A stretch of 23,714 bases of DNA. Source: an uncultured bacterium (GTDB lineage Bacteria; Patescibacteria; Paceibacteria; UBA9973; Zambryskibacteraceae). The DNA is taken from the NCBI GenBank assembly GCA_903918125.1, contig CAIXDB010000001.1, forward strand, positions 1-23,714, in the 5' to 3' direction. Numbering within the stretch: the first letter of the stretch is position 1; every line of letters starts with the position of its first letter. Under the pieces are notes generated by a model that had not been told where the DNA came from, did not search any database, and saw nothing but the letters and a program-made list of their open reading frames with translations. Made by a program: the position numbers and the translations under genes. Positions 14,759 through 20,487 of the stretch are shown here, piece by piece.

Positions 14759-16417
14759 TTAATTTCCGCTTGTGGTCATGGCGTTCAGCTGTGCTTGAAG
14801 TGACGCCACGAGCTGGATGAGCTGCTGAAGCAAGGCGACAATTTGAGTATTTGACATCCCGCTAATTGATGTACTCGTTGAACCGGTCGAAGTCGAGGCA
14901 GTGTTGCCTGTCGTCCCGCTTGCCGGAACGGTCAGTGTGACAGCGTTGGAAGAATTTGACGATGTTGATGATGTCGAGGAAGTGCTACTGGTCGAAGATG
15001 TTGACGAAGTAGTGCTTGTTGTGACAGTTATAGGCACGATGTTTGAAAGAGTACTGTCAATAAAACCATTACTTGTCGCGTTCGGAACATGATTTGAAAC
15101 GGCAATATAATGAGTACCGGGTTCTATTGCGTAGCCGGTAGAACCAAAAATTGGGTTCAATCCATAGTTGTTTGTTAGTGTAAACGTACACGTGGTACTT
15201 TGGGTCGGTGCACAACTACTCAAATGATAGCCGTTATACTGAGCCGACATACCGGTCGAACTGTCTCCATAATATACAGTAAGATAACTTCCGCTTCCAA
15301 CAGTAAAGCCGGAACCGTTAAGCGTGATTGTGACACTGGCCGTTGATGGGTTGTACGTCAGTGTATTAGGAGTTATGGAAGTGAGTACCGGTGCAACAGT
15401 TGATGTTTGGTTTGTGGTTGTGGTAGTTGTTTGACTACTGCCTGTAGTCGTATTGGTACTGGTGGAACTAGGAATCGTTCCGGTTATTGCATTTGACATA
15501 ACCGGTGTGCTTCCATCTATTGTTGGGTTTGCTACAGTTATTTTGTAAGTAGCGCCTGGAACCAATCCGAGACTCTTGTTAAAATTTGTCATACTGAAAG
15601 CAATTTCTGGATTGCCTGCCGCGCCGATAGTAGAAAGAGCGGTGGAACCAATGTTAACTCCGTTCACATAGATCATGGTCGGATATTCCGGAATTGTGCT
15701 CAGATTTGAACCGTATACTGCTCCGTTTACAGACCCGCCGTAATATCCACTATAGTCCGGAATTATCGTACCTAACCCTCCGGAAGTTAATGATGGGGTA
15801 GGAAGAGGAACGGCTTGGCCGGGTGCCGGAGCCATGACGAAGGACAGCTGGTTGGAAATACTCCCAGACGTGTTATCGAGTAGGAAAACTTTGTACACTC
15901 CAGGCAACTCTTCATATCGATTTGCACTTATCTGAGCGTTTGCCGTTGACCACGTCCAATTTATTCCAGGCACGCCACTCGGCCCGGTTCCGGATCCATT
16001 TTGTGCAATTGCACCGATATTGAAACCGTAATCATAACTCGGCAAGGGAAAGTTTAAGAGATCAGTATGAAGAAATGTCGCGGTAAAACCGGTGATAGTG
16101 CCATTGCTTGTTATCGGCCACGTTGTTGTCGCTGTCTCCCCCGCAGTCACGTCATTAAAAGGAGGATTGCTGTTCTGTTGATTCCAACAATTCGTACTGG
16201 TAAAGTCATTTACTCTGCAGATGCGAAGTGAATATTCGTTGGGAGTGGAACTGAAACCGGTTCCTGTCACCGTTATAGTTACGTTTTGACCGGCTACCGC
16301 GTTTTGTGTGCTTATACCTGTCAACGTTGGCATAGTTGCCGCCCATGTCTTTGACTGAGGCGTGAACACGAACGCAAGCAACATCAAGACTCCGACAAAT
16401 AATGTTTTTTGTTTCAT
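14759..16417 (-). CDS. Secreted TIG/IPT-domain protein with Ser/Thr-rich linker and C-terminal helix, 552 aa
   Basis: Exported protein with a clear signal peptide (KTLFVGVLMLLAFVFTPQ, cleavage near TWA). A first IPT/TIG-type domain (LTGISTQNAVAGQNVTITVTG) follows. A middle beta-rich region contains another TIG-like segment (SNLSTIPEYPTMIYVNGVNI), and a second clear TIG domain begins near residue 340 (VLTSITPNTLTYNPSTASVT). Thr/Ser-rich linkers lie near residues 315-335 and 465-490, the second an STS/TSS repeat. The protein ends with an amphipathic helix (IVALLQQLIQLVASLQAQL), a tail style often seen in Parcubacteria surface proteins. The likely role is surface attachment or a structural role, possibly in peptidoglycan or pilus-like assemblies (inference). 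It has its own promoter and a 26-nt leader without a Shine-Dalgarno. Confidence 0.85.
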   Translation of the reverse strand: MKQKTLFVGVLMLLAFVFTPQSKTWAATMPTLTGISTQNAVAGQNVTITVTGTGFSSTPNEYSLRICRVNDFTSTNCWNQQNSNPPFNDVTAGETATTTWPITSNGTITGFTATFLHTDLLNFPLPSYDYGFNIGAIAQNGSGTGPSGVPGINWTWSTANAQISANRYEELPGVYKVFLLDNTSGSISNQLSFVMAPAPGQAVPLPTPSLTSGGLGTIIPDYSGYYGGSVNGAVYGSNLSTIPEYPTMIYVNGVNIGSTALSTIGAAGNPEIAFSMTNFNKSLGLVPGATYKITVANPTIDGSTPVMSNAITGTIPSSTSTNTTTGSSQTTTTTTNQTSTVAPVLTSITPNTLTYNPSTASVTITLNGSGFTVGSGSYLTVYYGDSSTGMSAQYNGYHLSSCAPTQSTTCTFTLTNNYGLNPIFGSTGYAIEPGTHYIAVSNHVPNATSNGFIDSTLSNIVPITVTTSTTSSTSSTSSTSSTSSTSSNSSNAVTLTVPASGTTGNTASTSTGSTSTSISGMSNTQIVALLQQLIQLVASLQAQLNAMTTSGN

Positions 16418-16449
16418 AAATAATTGTGACTTAATTTTTTAATATACCA

Positions 16450-16477
16450 AGTATACACCCGCGCGTGACGGGTGCAA
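16450..16477 (-). promoter_or_regulatory. Promoter of the TIG protein-dsbA-like operon
   Basis: Read on the - strand: TTGCAC (16477-16472), 16-bp spacer, TATACT (16455-16450). The predicted start is about 16443, 26 bases before the ATG at 16417. Confidence 0.7.
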
Positions 16478-16494
16478 AGCGGAGCGGTGGAAAA

Positions 16495-16983
16495 TTAAAG
16501 GAAAAACATGAGCACGAGCGGAGCGAGCATCCACCAAAATATATATGCTGAGACAAAAAGTGCGCTGATTGTCGGTGAAAAAGAGTAGAAGAGACTCAAA
16601 TCAATGACGGAATATGTGAAGACGAGCGCGAGCATGGTTCCGGCCAGAGCCAAACCGGCCACCCGCAAGAAGTGAAACGACCCGCCGTATCCGGACTCGG
16701 CAAACACAAACCGGCCGATGATAATGTTGAGCGGAATAAGGAAAATGAGAAAAACGAGAATTTTGTTGAGCAGAATCGGCTGGTCGCCGTGAAGAAACAT
16801 CAGTTTTGAAGCGTACGGAAACTGTTCGTACAAAAACACGGCCGGATAAAATGCCAGGATGAGCGAGACAATACGACTTTTGCCGAAATAGAGTGCGTAT
16901 GTTGCAAAGAGAATAAAAAGTGTACCGAGAACGATAATATCGTTCGTCAACGCCGAGCCCGATTTGAAAAAGTCGGTGAACAT
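16495..16983 (-). CDS. Hypothetical integral membrane protein, 162 aa
   Basis: Not recognised by family. Four or five hydrophobic helices are visible: IIVLGTLFILFATYALYF, IVSLILAFYPAVFLY, ILVFLIFLIPLNIIIGRFVF, VAGLALAGTMLALVFTYSVI, and the C-terminal ISALFVSAYIFWWMLAPLVL. There are few charged residues and no obvious catalytic motif. I have the impression that this size and topology is common among Parcubacteria orphans, but that is recollection rather than evidence. A promoter with extended -10 at 16990-17018 puts the transcription start exactly at the ATG (16983), and there is no Shine-Dalgarno, so the mRNA is predicted to be leaderless. It lies 38 bases downstream of dnaJ in the same direction. 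Confidence 0.75.
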   Translation of the reverse strand: MFTDFFKSGSALTNDIIVLGTLFILFATYALYFGKSRIVSLILAFYPAVFLYEQFPYASKLMFLHGDQPILLNKILVFLIFLIPLNIIIGRFVFAESGYGGSFHFLRVAGLALAGTMLALVFTYSVIDLSLFYSFSPTISALFVSAYIFWWMLAPLVLMFFL

Positions 16984-16989
16984 GAAATA

Positions 16990-17018
16990 AGTATATCAAA
17001 AAAAACAAAGCGATGCAA
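16990..17018 (-). promoter_or_regulatory. Promoter giving a leaderless mRNA for the 162-aa membrane protein
   Basis: Read on the - strand: TTGCAT (17018-17013), 17-bp spacer, TATACT (16995-16990) preceded by TGA (extended -10). Seven bases past the -10 box is 16983, the A of the ATG. Confidence 0.75.
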
Positions 17019-17021
17019 AAT

Positions 17022-18155
17022 TTACACGCCTTGTTTTTTCAACTCTTCGACGAGTTTTTTGGCATCACGAGAGAGTTTTTTTGGAATGGTGACGTGGACG
17101 CGGATGAGGATGTCGCCTCGGCGGTTTTTTTCGTACGGCACACCTTTGCCTTTGATGCGGAGTGTCTCGCCATGCGTCGTGCCTTCGGGGATGGTCACGT
17201 TTATGACTCCGTCGAGCGTTGTCACGCCAACTTGCGCGCCGAGGAGTGCGTCGGAGAGTTTGATGTTCTGGTCCATGACGAGGTCAACGCCGTCCTTGCG
17301 GAATGTCGGGTGTTTTTTGACGTACACTTTTATGTACAAATCCCCTGCCGTGCCGCCGGAGACCGCTTCGCCCTGGCCGGACAGTCGCAACACCTCGCCC
17401 GAGTCGATGCCCGCCGGAATTTTGACTTTGATTTCCGTTTCGCGCTTGAGCACGCCGGCACCGCGACAGGTATGACATTTTTCTTTTGGAATTTTGCCCG
17501 AGCCGTGACAGGTGTCGCAGGTGCGCGTCGTTTCTATCTGACCGAGAATGGTGCGACGAACGTCGCGGAGCGTGCCCTTGCCGTTGCAGGTGGTGCAGGT
17601 CGTCTGTTCACTTCCCCTCTCCGCGCCTGTGCCGTGGCACGTGTCGCAGGTTGAGACTTTGTTGAGAAGAATCGAGCGCTCCACGCCGAAGACCGACTCC
17701 TCGAAGGACAGCTCGATGTCAATGGAAATGTCACGACCGCGTTGAACTTGCTGTCGTCCCCTGCGTCCGCCGCCGAACACATCGCCGAAAATATCGCCGA
17801 GGTCAAACTCGAAGCCGCCGTCCTGTGCGCCCTGCGTGAATTGCGAGAAGTCGAATCCACCGAAGCCCTGGCCGCCAAAACCGCCTTGACCAAAACCTCC
17901 GAATCCCCCGCCCTGCTGACCGTTGAAGCCGCCTGCGCCCGCGGAACTGAAATTGTTGCCGTACTGATCATACTGCGCACGTTTGTTGTCATCGCCGAGC
18001 ACCGAATACGCCTCGCTCACCTCTTTGAACTTGTCCGCGTTGCCGTCCTTTTTGTCCGGATGATATTTGTGCGCGAGCGTGCGGAAGGCCTTTTTAATTT
18101 CCTCCTTCGGCGCACCCTTTTTCACACCCAAAATGTCATAATAATCTTTTGCCAT
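17022..18155 (-). CDS. dnaJ: Chaperone protein DnaJ
   Basis: Hsp40 co-chaperone that binds unfolded clients and stimulates DnaK ATPase. The 377-aa protein has the full type I layout. The J-domain (residues 1-67) has HPD at 32-34. A Gly/Phe-rich linker (about 70-110, [19 protein letters not shown]) follows. The zinc domain has four CxxCxGxG motifs ([32 protein letters not shown]). Two C-terminal beta domains include [22 protein letters not shown] and [19 protein letters not shown]. The start ATG 18155 has no Shine-Dalgarno. A TATAAT at 18178-18173 would give an 11-nt leader. No CIRCE-type inverted repeat is present. dnaK and grpE are 2.3 and 5 kb away in the same direction, but as separate units. 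Confidence 0.97.
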   Translation of the reverse strand: MAKDYYDILGVKKGAPKEEIKKAFRTLAHKYHPDKKDGNADKFKEVSEAYSVLGDDNKRAQYDQYGNNFSSAGAGGFNGQQGGGFGGFGQGGFGGQGFGGFDFSQFTQGAQDGGFEFDLGDIFGDVFGGGRRGRQQVQRGRDISIDIELSFEESVFGVERSILLNKVSTCDTCHGTGAERGSEQTTCTTCNGKGTLRDVRRTILGQIETTRTCDTCHGSGKIPKEKCHTCRGAGVLKRETEIKVKIPAGIDSGEVLRLSGQGEAVSGGTAGDLYIKVYVKKHPTFRKDGVDLVMDQNIKLSDALLGAQVGVTTLDGVINVTIPEGTTHGETLRIKGKGVPYEKNRRGDILIRVHVTIPKKLSRDAKKLVEELKKQGV

Positions 18156-18172
18156 GGTTTTGTATGTCGTCT

Positions 18173-18178
18173 ATTATA
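18173..18178 (-). promoter_or_regulatory. -10 box upstream of dnaJ
   Basis: A perfect TATAAT on the - strand (18178-18173), 17 bases before the dnaJ ATG; the -35 is poor. The 18196-18230 promoter fires the other way from the same gap. Confidence 0.5.
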
Positions 18179-18201
18179 CTTTTTTTTGTTGTCGCGTACA
18201 C

Positions 18202-18230
18202 TTGACTTTATATATTTACAATGATATTGT
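18202..18230 (+). promoter_or_regulatory. Promoter of small unit A (leaderless), with shared 15-bp block
   Basis: TTGACT (18202-18207), 17-bp spacer, TATTGT (18225-18230) preceded by TGA (extended -10). The predicted start is 18237, exactly the A of the ATG. The -35 lies in GTACACTTGACTTTA (18196-18210), which recurs identically at 19076-19090 in front of small unit B. Confidence 0.8.
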
Positions 18231-18236
18231 ATTTTT

Positions 18237-18482
18237 ATGGATAGTTCCTTGTGGATTGAGTTGATTTTAGTGGGATACGCAGGAATTGGATTCATGTTGG
18301 GAATGATTCTCTACACAGCATTCCGATATGGTTCCTTTTCTGTCAAACAGATTTCGGCAATCCGAAAATACTCGGCAACCATGGGAGCCATATGGTTGTT
18401 TGCAATTCTGTTCGGCCCCCAGCGTGTAAGCAGGAGGGTTCGCTATTTTTTCGGACTCAAACCTAACTTCAAACTTAACTAG
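18237..18482 (+). CDS. Small membrane protein, 81 aa
   Basis: Not recognised. Two transmembrane helices are likely: IELILVGYAGIGFMLGMILY (about residues 6-27) and ATMGAIWLFAILFG (about 47-60). A basic C-terminal tail follows (RVSRRVRYFFGLKPNFKLN). There is no Shine-Dalgarno; the promoter places the transcription start at the ATG, so translation is probably leaderless. The TAG stop (18480-18482) is the first three bases of a 48-bp terminator block that is repeated exactly at 19402. The small gene of unit B, or its displaced tail, ends in the same way. This gene may be one of a set of small membrane or stress proteins, but no function can be assigned. Confidence 0.75.
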   Translation: MDSSLWIELILVGYAGIGFMLGMILYTAFRYGSFSVKQISAIRKYSATMGAIWLFAILFGPQRVSRRVRYFFGLKPNFKLN

Positions 18483-18527
18483 CCAAAAGCGCCGGCCCGT
18501 GTCATCGGGTCCGGCGCTTATTCTTTT
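18480..18527. terminator. Repeated 48-bp terminator block, copy A (bidirectional)
   Basis: TAGCCAAAAGCGCCGGCCCG... with the stem AAGCGCCGG/CCGGCGCTT and a T-rich end (18521-18527). The 48 bases are identical to 19402-19449. It ends unit A on the + strand. On the - strand its hairpin is followed by TTTT and lies directly at the stop of the converging mazF-like toxin gene. Confidence 0.92.
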
Positions 18528-18849
18528 ATCCGATAAGTTTTCTTGCCTGTTTTTTAATTTCTAAAAATGTTTTCGTATCAAGTTTTCCAATTTTCTTTTT
18601 AAGAAGAGATGTATCCAATGCTCTAATGTGGAACACAAGCGCAATAGTGGCACAGGATAAACCATTGTCTTTTGTGGGTTGTATCTCGTGGGTATACGGG
18701 AATCTCAGAGCGAGTACATTTCCCGTACATGGAATAATTGTCGCGATGGTTTTGGTTATATGAGCGATAACTATTGCCGGTCGTGTACCGTCTTGTTCGT
18801 GAGTTCCGAGTTCCGGGATATTTACAATGTACACATCACCCGGTTTCAT
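18526..18849 (-). CDS. MazF/PemK-family toxin (endoribonuclease)
   Basis: Type II toxin of the MazF/PemK/Kid family, a small SH3-like-barrel RNase that cleaves mRNA at short sequences. The 107-aa length is typical. The opening MKPGDVYIVNIPELGTHEQDGTRPAIVIA matches the family pattern GDVxxVxLxPxxGxEQxGxRPxVVI. It continues with IATIIPCTGN (usual form VPLTSN) and KDNGLSCATIALVFHIRALD (usual form GLxxxSxxxxxQxRTxD). It starts one base after the stop of the antitoxin gene, so the two are co-translated in the usual antitoxin-toxin order. Its stop overlaps the repeated terminator block. The family is clear; cleavage specificity is unknown. Confidence 0.88.
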   Translation of the reverse strand: MKPGDVYIVNIPELGTHEQDGTRPAIVIAHITKTIATIIPCTGNVLALRFPYTHEIQPTKDNGLSCATIALVFHIRALDTSLLKKKIGKLDTKTFLEIKKQARKLIG

Positions 18850-18850
18850 T

Positions 18851-19045
18851 TTAGAATTTATACTTTTTCATTGTCTCGGCGGTCAGAACGTCCCACATAA
18901 AAAGTTCTTTTTTGAGACTGGCGAAGTTTTTTATATTTTCAATATACGCAGAAACAGCACGATTGAGAAATACACGCTCCGGAAGACCGAGTTTTTTTGA
19001 AACTATTCTTATTTGTTTTTGATTTTTTTTATCAAGCATTTCCAT
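18851..19045 (-). CDS. Antitoxin, probable ribbon-helix-helix type, 64 aa
   Basis: The upstream partner of the MazF-like toxin. Residues about 8-36 (NQKQIRIVSKKLGLPERVFL then NRAVSAYIENI) fit the helix-turn-helix part of a ribbon-helix-helix DNA-binding domain. The C-terminal part (SLKKELFMWDVLTAETMKKY) would be the flexible toxin-binding segment. Such antitoxins dimerise, repress their own promoter and neutralise the toxin. The family assignment rests mainly on position and fold-like pattern. There is no Shine-Dalgarno. A TAGAAT at 19058-19053 would start transcription one base before the ATG (19045), so the mRNA may be leaderless. The divergent unit B promoter shares this short gap. Confidence 0.75.
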   Translation of the reverse strand: MEMLDKKNQKQIRIVSKKLGLPERVFLNRAVSAYIENIKNFASLKKELFMWDVLTAETMKKYKF

Positions 19046-19052
19046 GCCAAAA

Positions 19053-19058
19053 TTCTAC
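19053..19058 (-). promoter_or_regulatory. Possible -10 box of the antitoxin-toxin operon
   Basis: TAGAAT on the - strand (19058-19053), seven bases before the antitoxin ATG; no good -35 is seen. The 19046-19130 gap holds this and the divergent unit B promoter, and is where the antitoxin would be expected to bind. Confidence 0.4.
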
Positions 19059-19081
19059 AATTTTCAACACAAAAAGTACAC

Positions 19082-19110
19082 TTGACTTTAGGTTGTATTT
19101 GGGGTATCTT
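19082..19110 (+). promoter_or_regulatory. Promoter of small unit B
   Basis: TTGACT (19082-19087), 17-bp spacer, TATCTT (19105-19110). The -35 sits in GTACACTTGACTTTA (19076-19090), identical to unit A. The predicted start is about 19117, just before AGGAG (19118-19122). Confidence 0.8.
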
Positions 19111-19130
19111 GGTTATTAGGAGCCACAATA

Positions 19131-19340
19131 ATGGATTTCGGCATTGAGTTTGAAATAGTTGAAAGAACCAGAGAGGGTAATCCCTCAAAAATCACCCTCT
19201 CAACCCAGGATGGTGCGGGGGTATATCTCCTGCGAGCACTTGCGGGTAAAACGATAACCGTTGGCGAGCACAGAAGTGTCGCCATGAGTTCTCCGTTCCC
19301 CGAGGAACTCGATCTCATTATCGGGGAGAAGATGGCTTAG
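19131..19340 (+). CDS. Small orphan protein, 69 aa, possibly frameshifted at its 3' end
   Basis: Not recognised. The start is firm: AGGAG at 19118-19122, eight bases before the ATG, behind a good promoter. The product is a beta-rich, acidic small domain (GIEFEIVERTREGNPSKITL, then GVYLLRALAGKTITVGEHRS). The frame stops at 19338-19340 after GEKMA. In the +1 frame the sequence continues as RRWLSFLVLIGGTVALAAIV and so on to a TAG at 19402-19404, a textbook C-terminal membrane anchor that ends on the repeated terminator block just as unit A does. A one-base indel near the G4 run at 19323-19326, or programmed slippage, would fuse the two into an 91-aa tail-anchored protein. Confidence 0.7.
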   Translation: MDFGIEFEIVERTREGNPSKITLSTQDGAGVYLLRALAGKTITVGEHRSVAMSSPFPEELDLIIGEKMA

Positions 19341-19404
19341 TTTTTTGGTCCTTATTGGCGGAACCGTTGCATTGGCAGCCATCGTCATCTCGCGACTGAT
19401 TTAG
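19341..19404 (+). other. Out-of-frame transmembrane tail of the 19131 gene
   Basis: Reading +1 relative to the 69-aa gene, 19345-19401 encodes LVLIGGTVALAAIVISRLI, a single hydrophobic helix preceded by RRW and ended by TAG (19402-19404). In this frame the nearest upstream stop is the TGA at about 19285, and no ATG follows it; only TTG 19345 could serve as a start. It is more likely the displaced C-terminus of the upstream gene than an independent 19-aa peptide. Confidence 0.55.
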
Positions 19405-19449
19405 CCAAAAGCGCCGGCCCGTGTCATCGGGTCCGGCGCTTATTCTTTT
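19402..19449 (+). terminator. Repeated 48-bp terminator block, copy B
   Basis: Identical over 48 bases to 18480-18527. It ends unit B. The two copies are direct repeats 922 bp apart and flank the toxin-antitoxin pair and the 69-aa gene. Confidence 0.92.
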
Positions 19450-19452
19450 GTC

Positions 19453-19481
19453 TTGATTTATTATTTCATAGCATCTATTCT
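19453..19481 (+). promoter_or_regulatory. Promoter of the 62-aa gene
   Basis: TTGATT (19453-19458), 17-bp spacer, TATTCT (19476-19481). The predicted start, 19488, is the first base of the AGAGG ribosome-binding site. It begins four bases after terminator block B. Confidence 0.75.
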
Positions 19482-19498
19482 AACAACAGAGGTTGGAC

Positions 19499-19687
19499 AT
19501 GACGCTAATCATACCAAAAAAGTTCTCGAGGATGATACGAAGAGTGTGCAGAGAAAATTTTGCCTGGTATCTGGAGCGTGGCTTGCCCAAAGAGGAAGCA
19601 ATCCGCAAGGCATATGCGCTGACATCTCTCCTGTGTTGGAGAAGTGCAGAGGCACACACGAGACCGCTCATCCGAAAACGACGATAG
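19499..19687 (+). CDS. Small basic orphan protein, 62 aa
   Basis: Not recognised. The start at ATG 19499 is chosen because AGAGG (19488-19492) lies six bases upstream; an in-frame TTG at 19493 is less likely. The product is strongly basic and helical (PKKFSRMIRRVCRENFAWYL, LPKEEAIRKAYALTSLL, ending RPLIRKRR) with no transmembrane segment. It could bind nucleic acid, or could be a small regulatory protein, but nothing in the sequence settles this. It forms a single-gene unit with its own promoter and terminator, like its neighbours. A 99-aa overlapping frame (19453-19752) starts inside the promoter and is not believed. Confidence 0.6.
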   Translation: MTLIIPKKFSRMIRRVCRENFAWYLERGLPKEEAIRKAYALTSLLCWRSAEAHTRPLIRKRR

Positions 19688-19697
19688 GTTTTTACCG

Positions 19698-19725
19698 AAG
19701 CTCGGCACCAGTGTGCCGAGCTTGT
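19698..19725 (+). terminator. Intrinsic terminator of the 62-aa gene
   Basis: AAGCTCGGCAC (19698-19708) pairs perfectly with GTGCCGAGCTT (19713-19723) around a CAGT loop. The downstream tract is T-rich but interrupted (TTGTTCG). Confidence 0.8.
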
Positions 19726-19787
19726 TCGTATATATTTTTTCTTTACTTTTAATCCCATTTCGGGTAGCGTTCTCCTAGGAAAAGCAA

Positions 19788-20015
19788 ATGTGCACAATCA
19801 AGTTTGTTCTCGACCAATTAAACACATATGGTAACTTTCGTTCTGTTAGCGAGGCTGAAATTTGGCTTCTACAAAACGGATGGGTGCGAAAACACTACGC
19901 CTTTGAAAAGAATGAGGTGTCAGTTCAAGTTGTCCCCGTTCTGACAAGACACGATGTTGACTTACTTGAAAAAGGAATGCCTGTGGTCAGAAAATTGAAA
20001 GGAATTATCACATGA
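19788..20015 (+). CDS. Small orphan protein, 75 aa
   Basis: Not recognised. The start ATG 19788 has AGGA (19777-19780) seven bases upstream. The product is soluble with alternating helix and strand (KFVLDQLNTYGNFRSVSEAE, then IWLLQNGWVRKHYAFEKNEV and SVQVVPVLTRHDVDLLEKGM). The first half has a winged-helix-like look, but this is too weak to name. No convincing promoter is seen between 19725 and 19770. The stop codon overlaps the start of the next small gene (ATGA at 20012-20015), so the pair is translationally coupled, which hints at products that act together. Confidence 0.65.
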   Translation: MCTIKFVLDQLNTYGNFRSVSEAEIWLLQNGWVRKHYAFEKNEVSVQVVPVLTRHDVDLLEKGMPVVRKLKGIIT

Positions 20016-20179
20016 ACACAAACTTAACGGCTTTTAAGGTGATTGATCGTCTGGAGAAAGAAAACAAGCGACTCAGGAGACTGAATCGCGAGAAACTCAA
20101 GGTTATTCGCGAGCTGAAGTTGGAACTCCTGAGGAATGTGGGACCGGACGGTCGAACATATGACCCTCCGTCTGATTAA
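20012..20179 (+). CDS. Small basic coiled-coil protein, 55 aa
   Basis: Not recognised as a family. ATG 20012 overlaps the previous stop by four bases (ATGA). The sequence MNTNLTAFKVIDRLEKENKR continues into LRRLNREKLKVIRELKLELL with heptad-like Leu/Ile/Val spacing and many Arg/Lys/Glu residues, so it should form a coiled coil (about residues 9-42). A short polar tail ends GRTYDPPSD. The coupling to the 75-aa gene suggests a complex between the two products. It is below the length at which automatic callers usually report genes. A terminator begins 10 bases after the stop. Confidence 0.65.
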   Translation: MNTNLTAFKVIDRLEKENKRLRRLNREKLKVIRELKLELLRNVGPDGRTYDPPSD

Positions 20180-20189
20180 GTTTCAACCA

Positions 20190-20227
20190 AAAGCGCCGAA
20201 ACGGAGAAATCCGCTTCGACGCTTTTT
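20190..20227 (+). terminator. Intrinsic terminator of the 75-aa/55-aa pair
   Basis: AAGCG-CCGAAACGGA pairs with TCCGCTTCG-ACGCTT around a GAAA loop, then T-run 20223-20227. Its lead-in CCAAAAGCGCC resembles the repeated terminator blocks at 18480 and 19402, but the rest differs. Confidence 0.85.
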
Positions 20228-20255
20228 CATTTATTATTTTTAATCAAACCATGAA

Positions 20256-20429
20256 GAAAAGTTTCGTCGAGACCATCCGAATCGAGAGACTGCGCAGACC
20301 GCAAGCATGGTCTTGTCAACGACCCAGTGCAACACGGGCTCATTGACAAGTTGCGGTCGAGCATTAAGTGAGTCGCGTGCAGGAGCGACGAACGGTCTCG
20401 AGAGGCGGATGGTCGAGAGTAAACTTTTC
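20256..20429 (+). repeat. Long palindromic element 3 (174 nt)
   Basis: Lies between the terminator at 20190-20227 and the 3' end of dnaK. The outer arms are GAAAAGTTT (20256) with AAACTTTTC (ending 20429), then GACCATCCG with CGGATGGTC. A GACCGCAA/TTGCGGTC stem follows, then the inner stem 20312-20319 with 20343-20350, closed by C20320·A20342. The apex is CCC-A-GTG-CAA-CAC-GGG. An 18-nt side hairpin (GTCGCGTGCAGGAGCGAC) is at 20372-20389. Overall sequence differs from elements 1 and 2, but layout and offsets match, and the CAAC...GTG...CAC...CATTG skeleton is shared. Two further small hairpins (CCGAGG/CCTCGG at 20462-20477; GGTTTC/GAAACC nearby) lie between it and dnaK and could help end the dnaK transcript. 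No gene is seen in 20228-20487. Confidence 0.8.
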
Positions 20430-20487
20430 GAAACCTATTTAGTGTCCTCCGGTTTCTTAGCCCGAGGATTACCTCGGACATGAGTGT

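Noticed and set aside
17742..18224. 160-aa frame antisense to dnaJ
   Set aside because: Shadow of the dnaJ J-domain and Gly/Phe region; no start signals.
19453..19752. 99-aa + strand frame overlapping the 62-aa gene
   Set aside because: Its start lies inside a good promoter and its end runs through a terminator; the 62-aa frame has SD, promoter and terminator in the right places.
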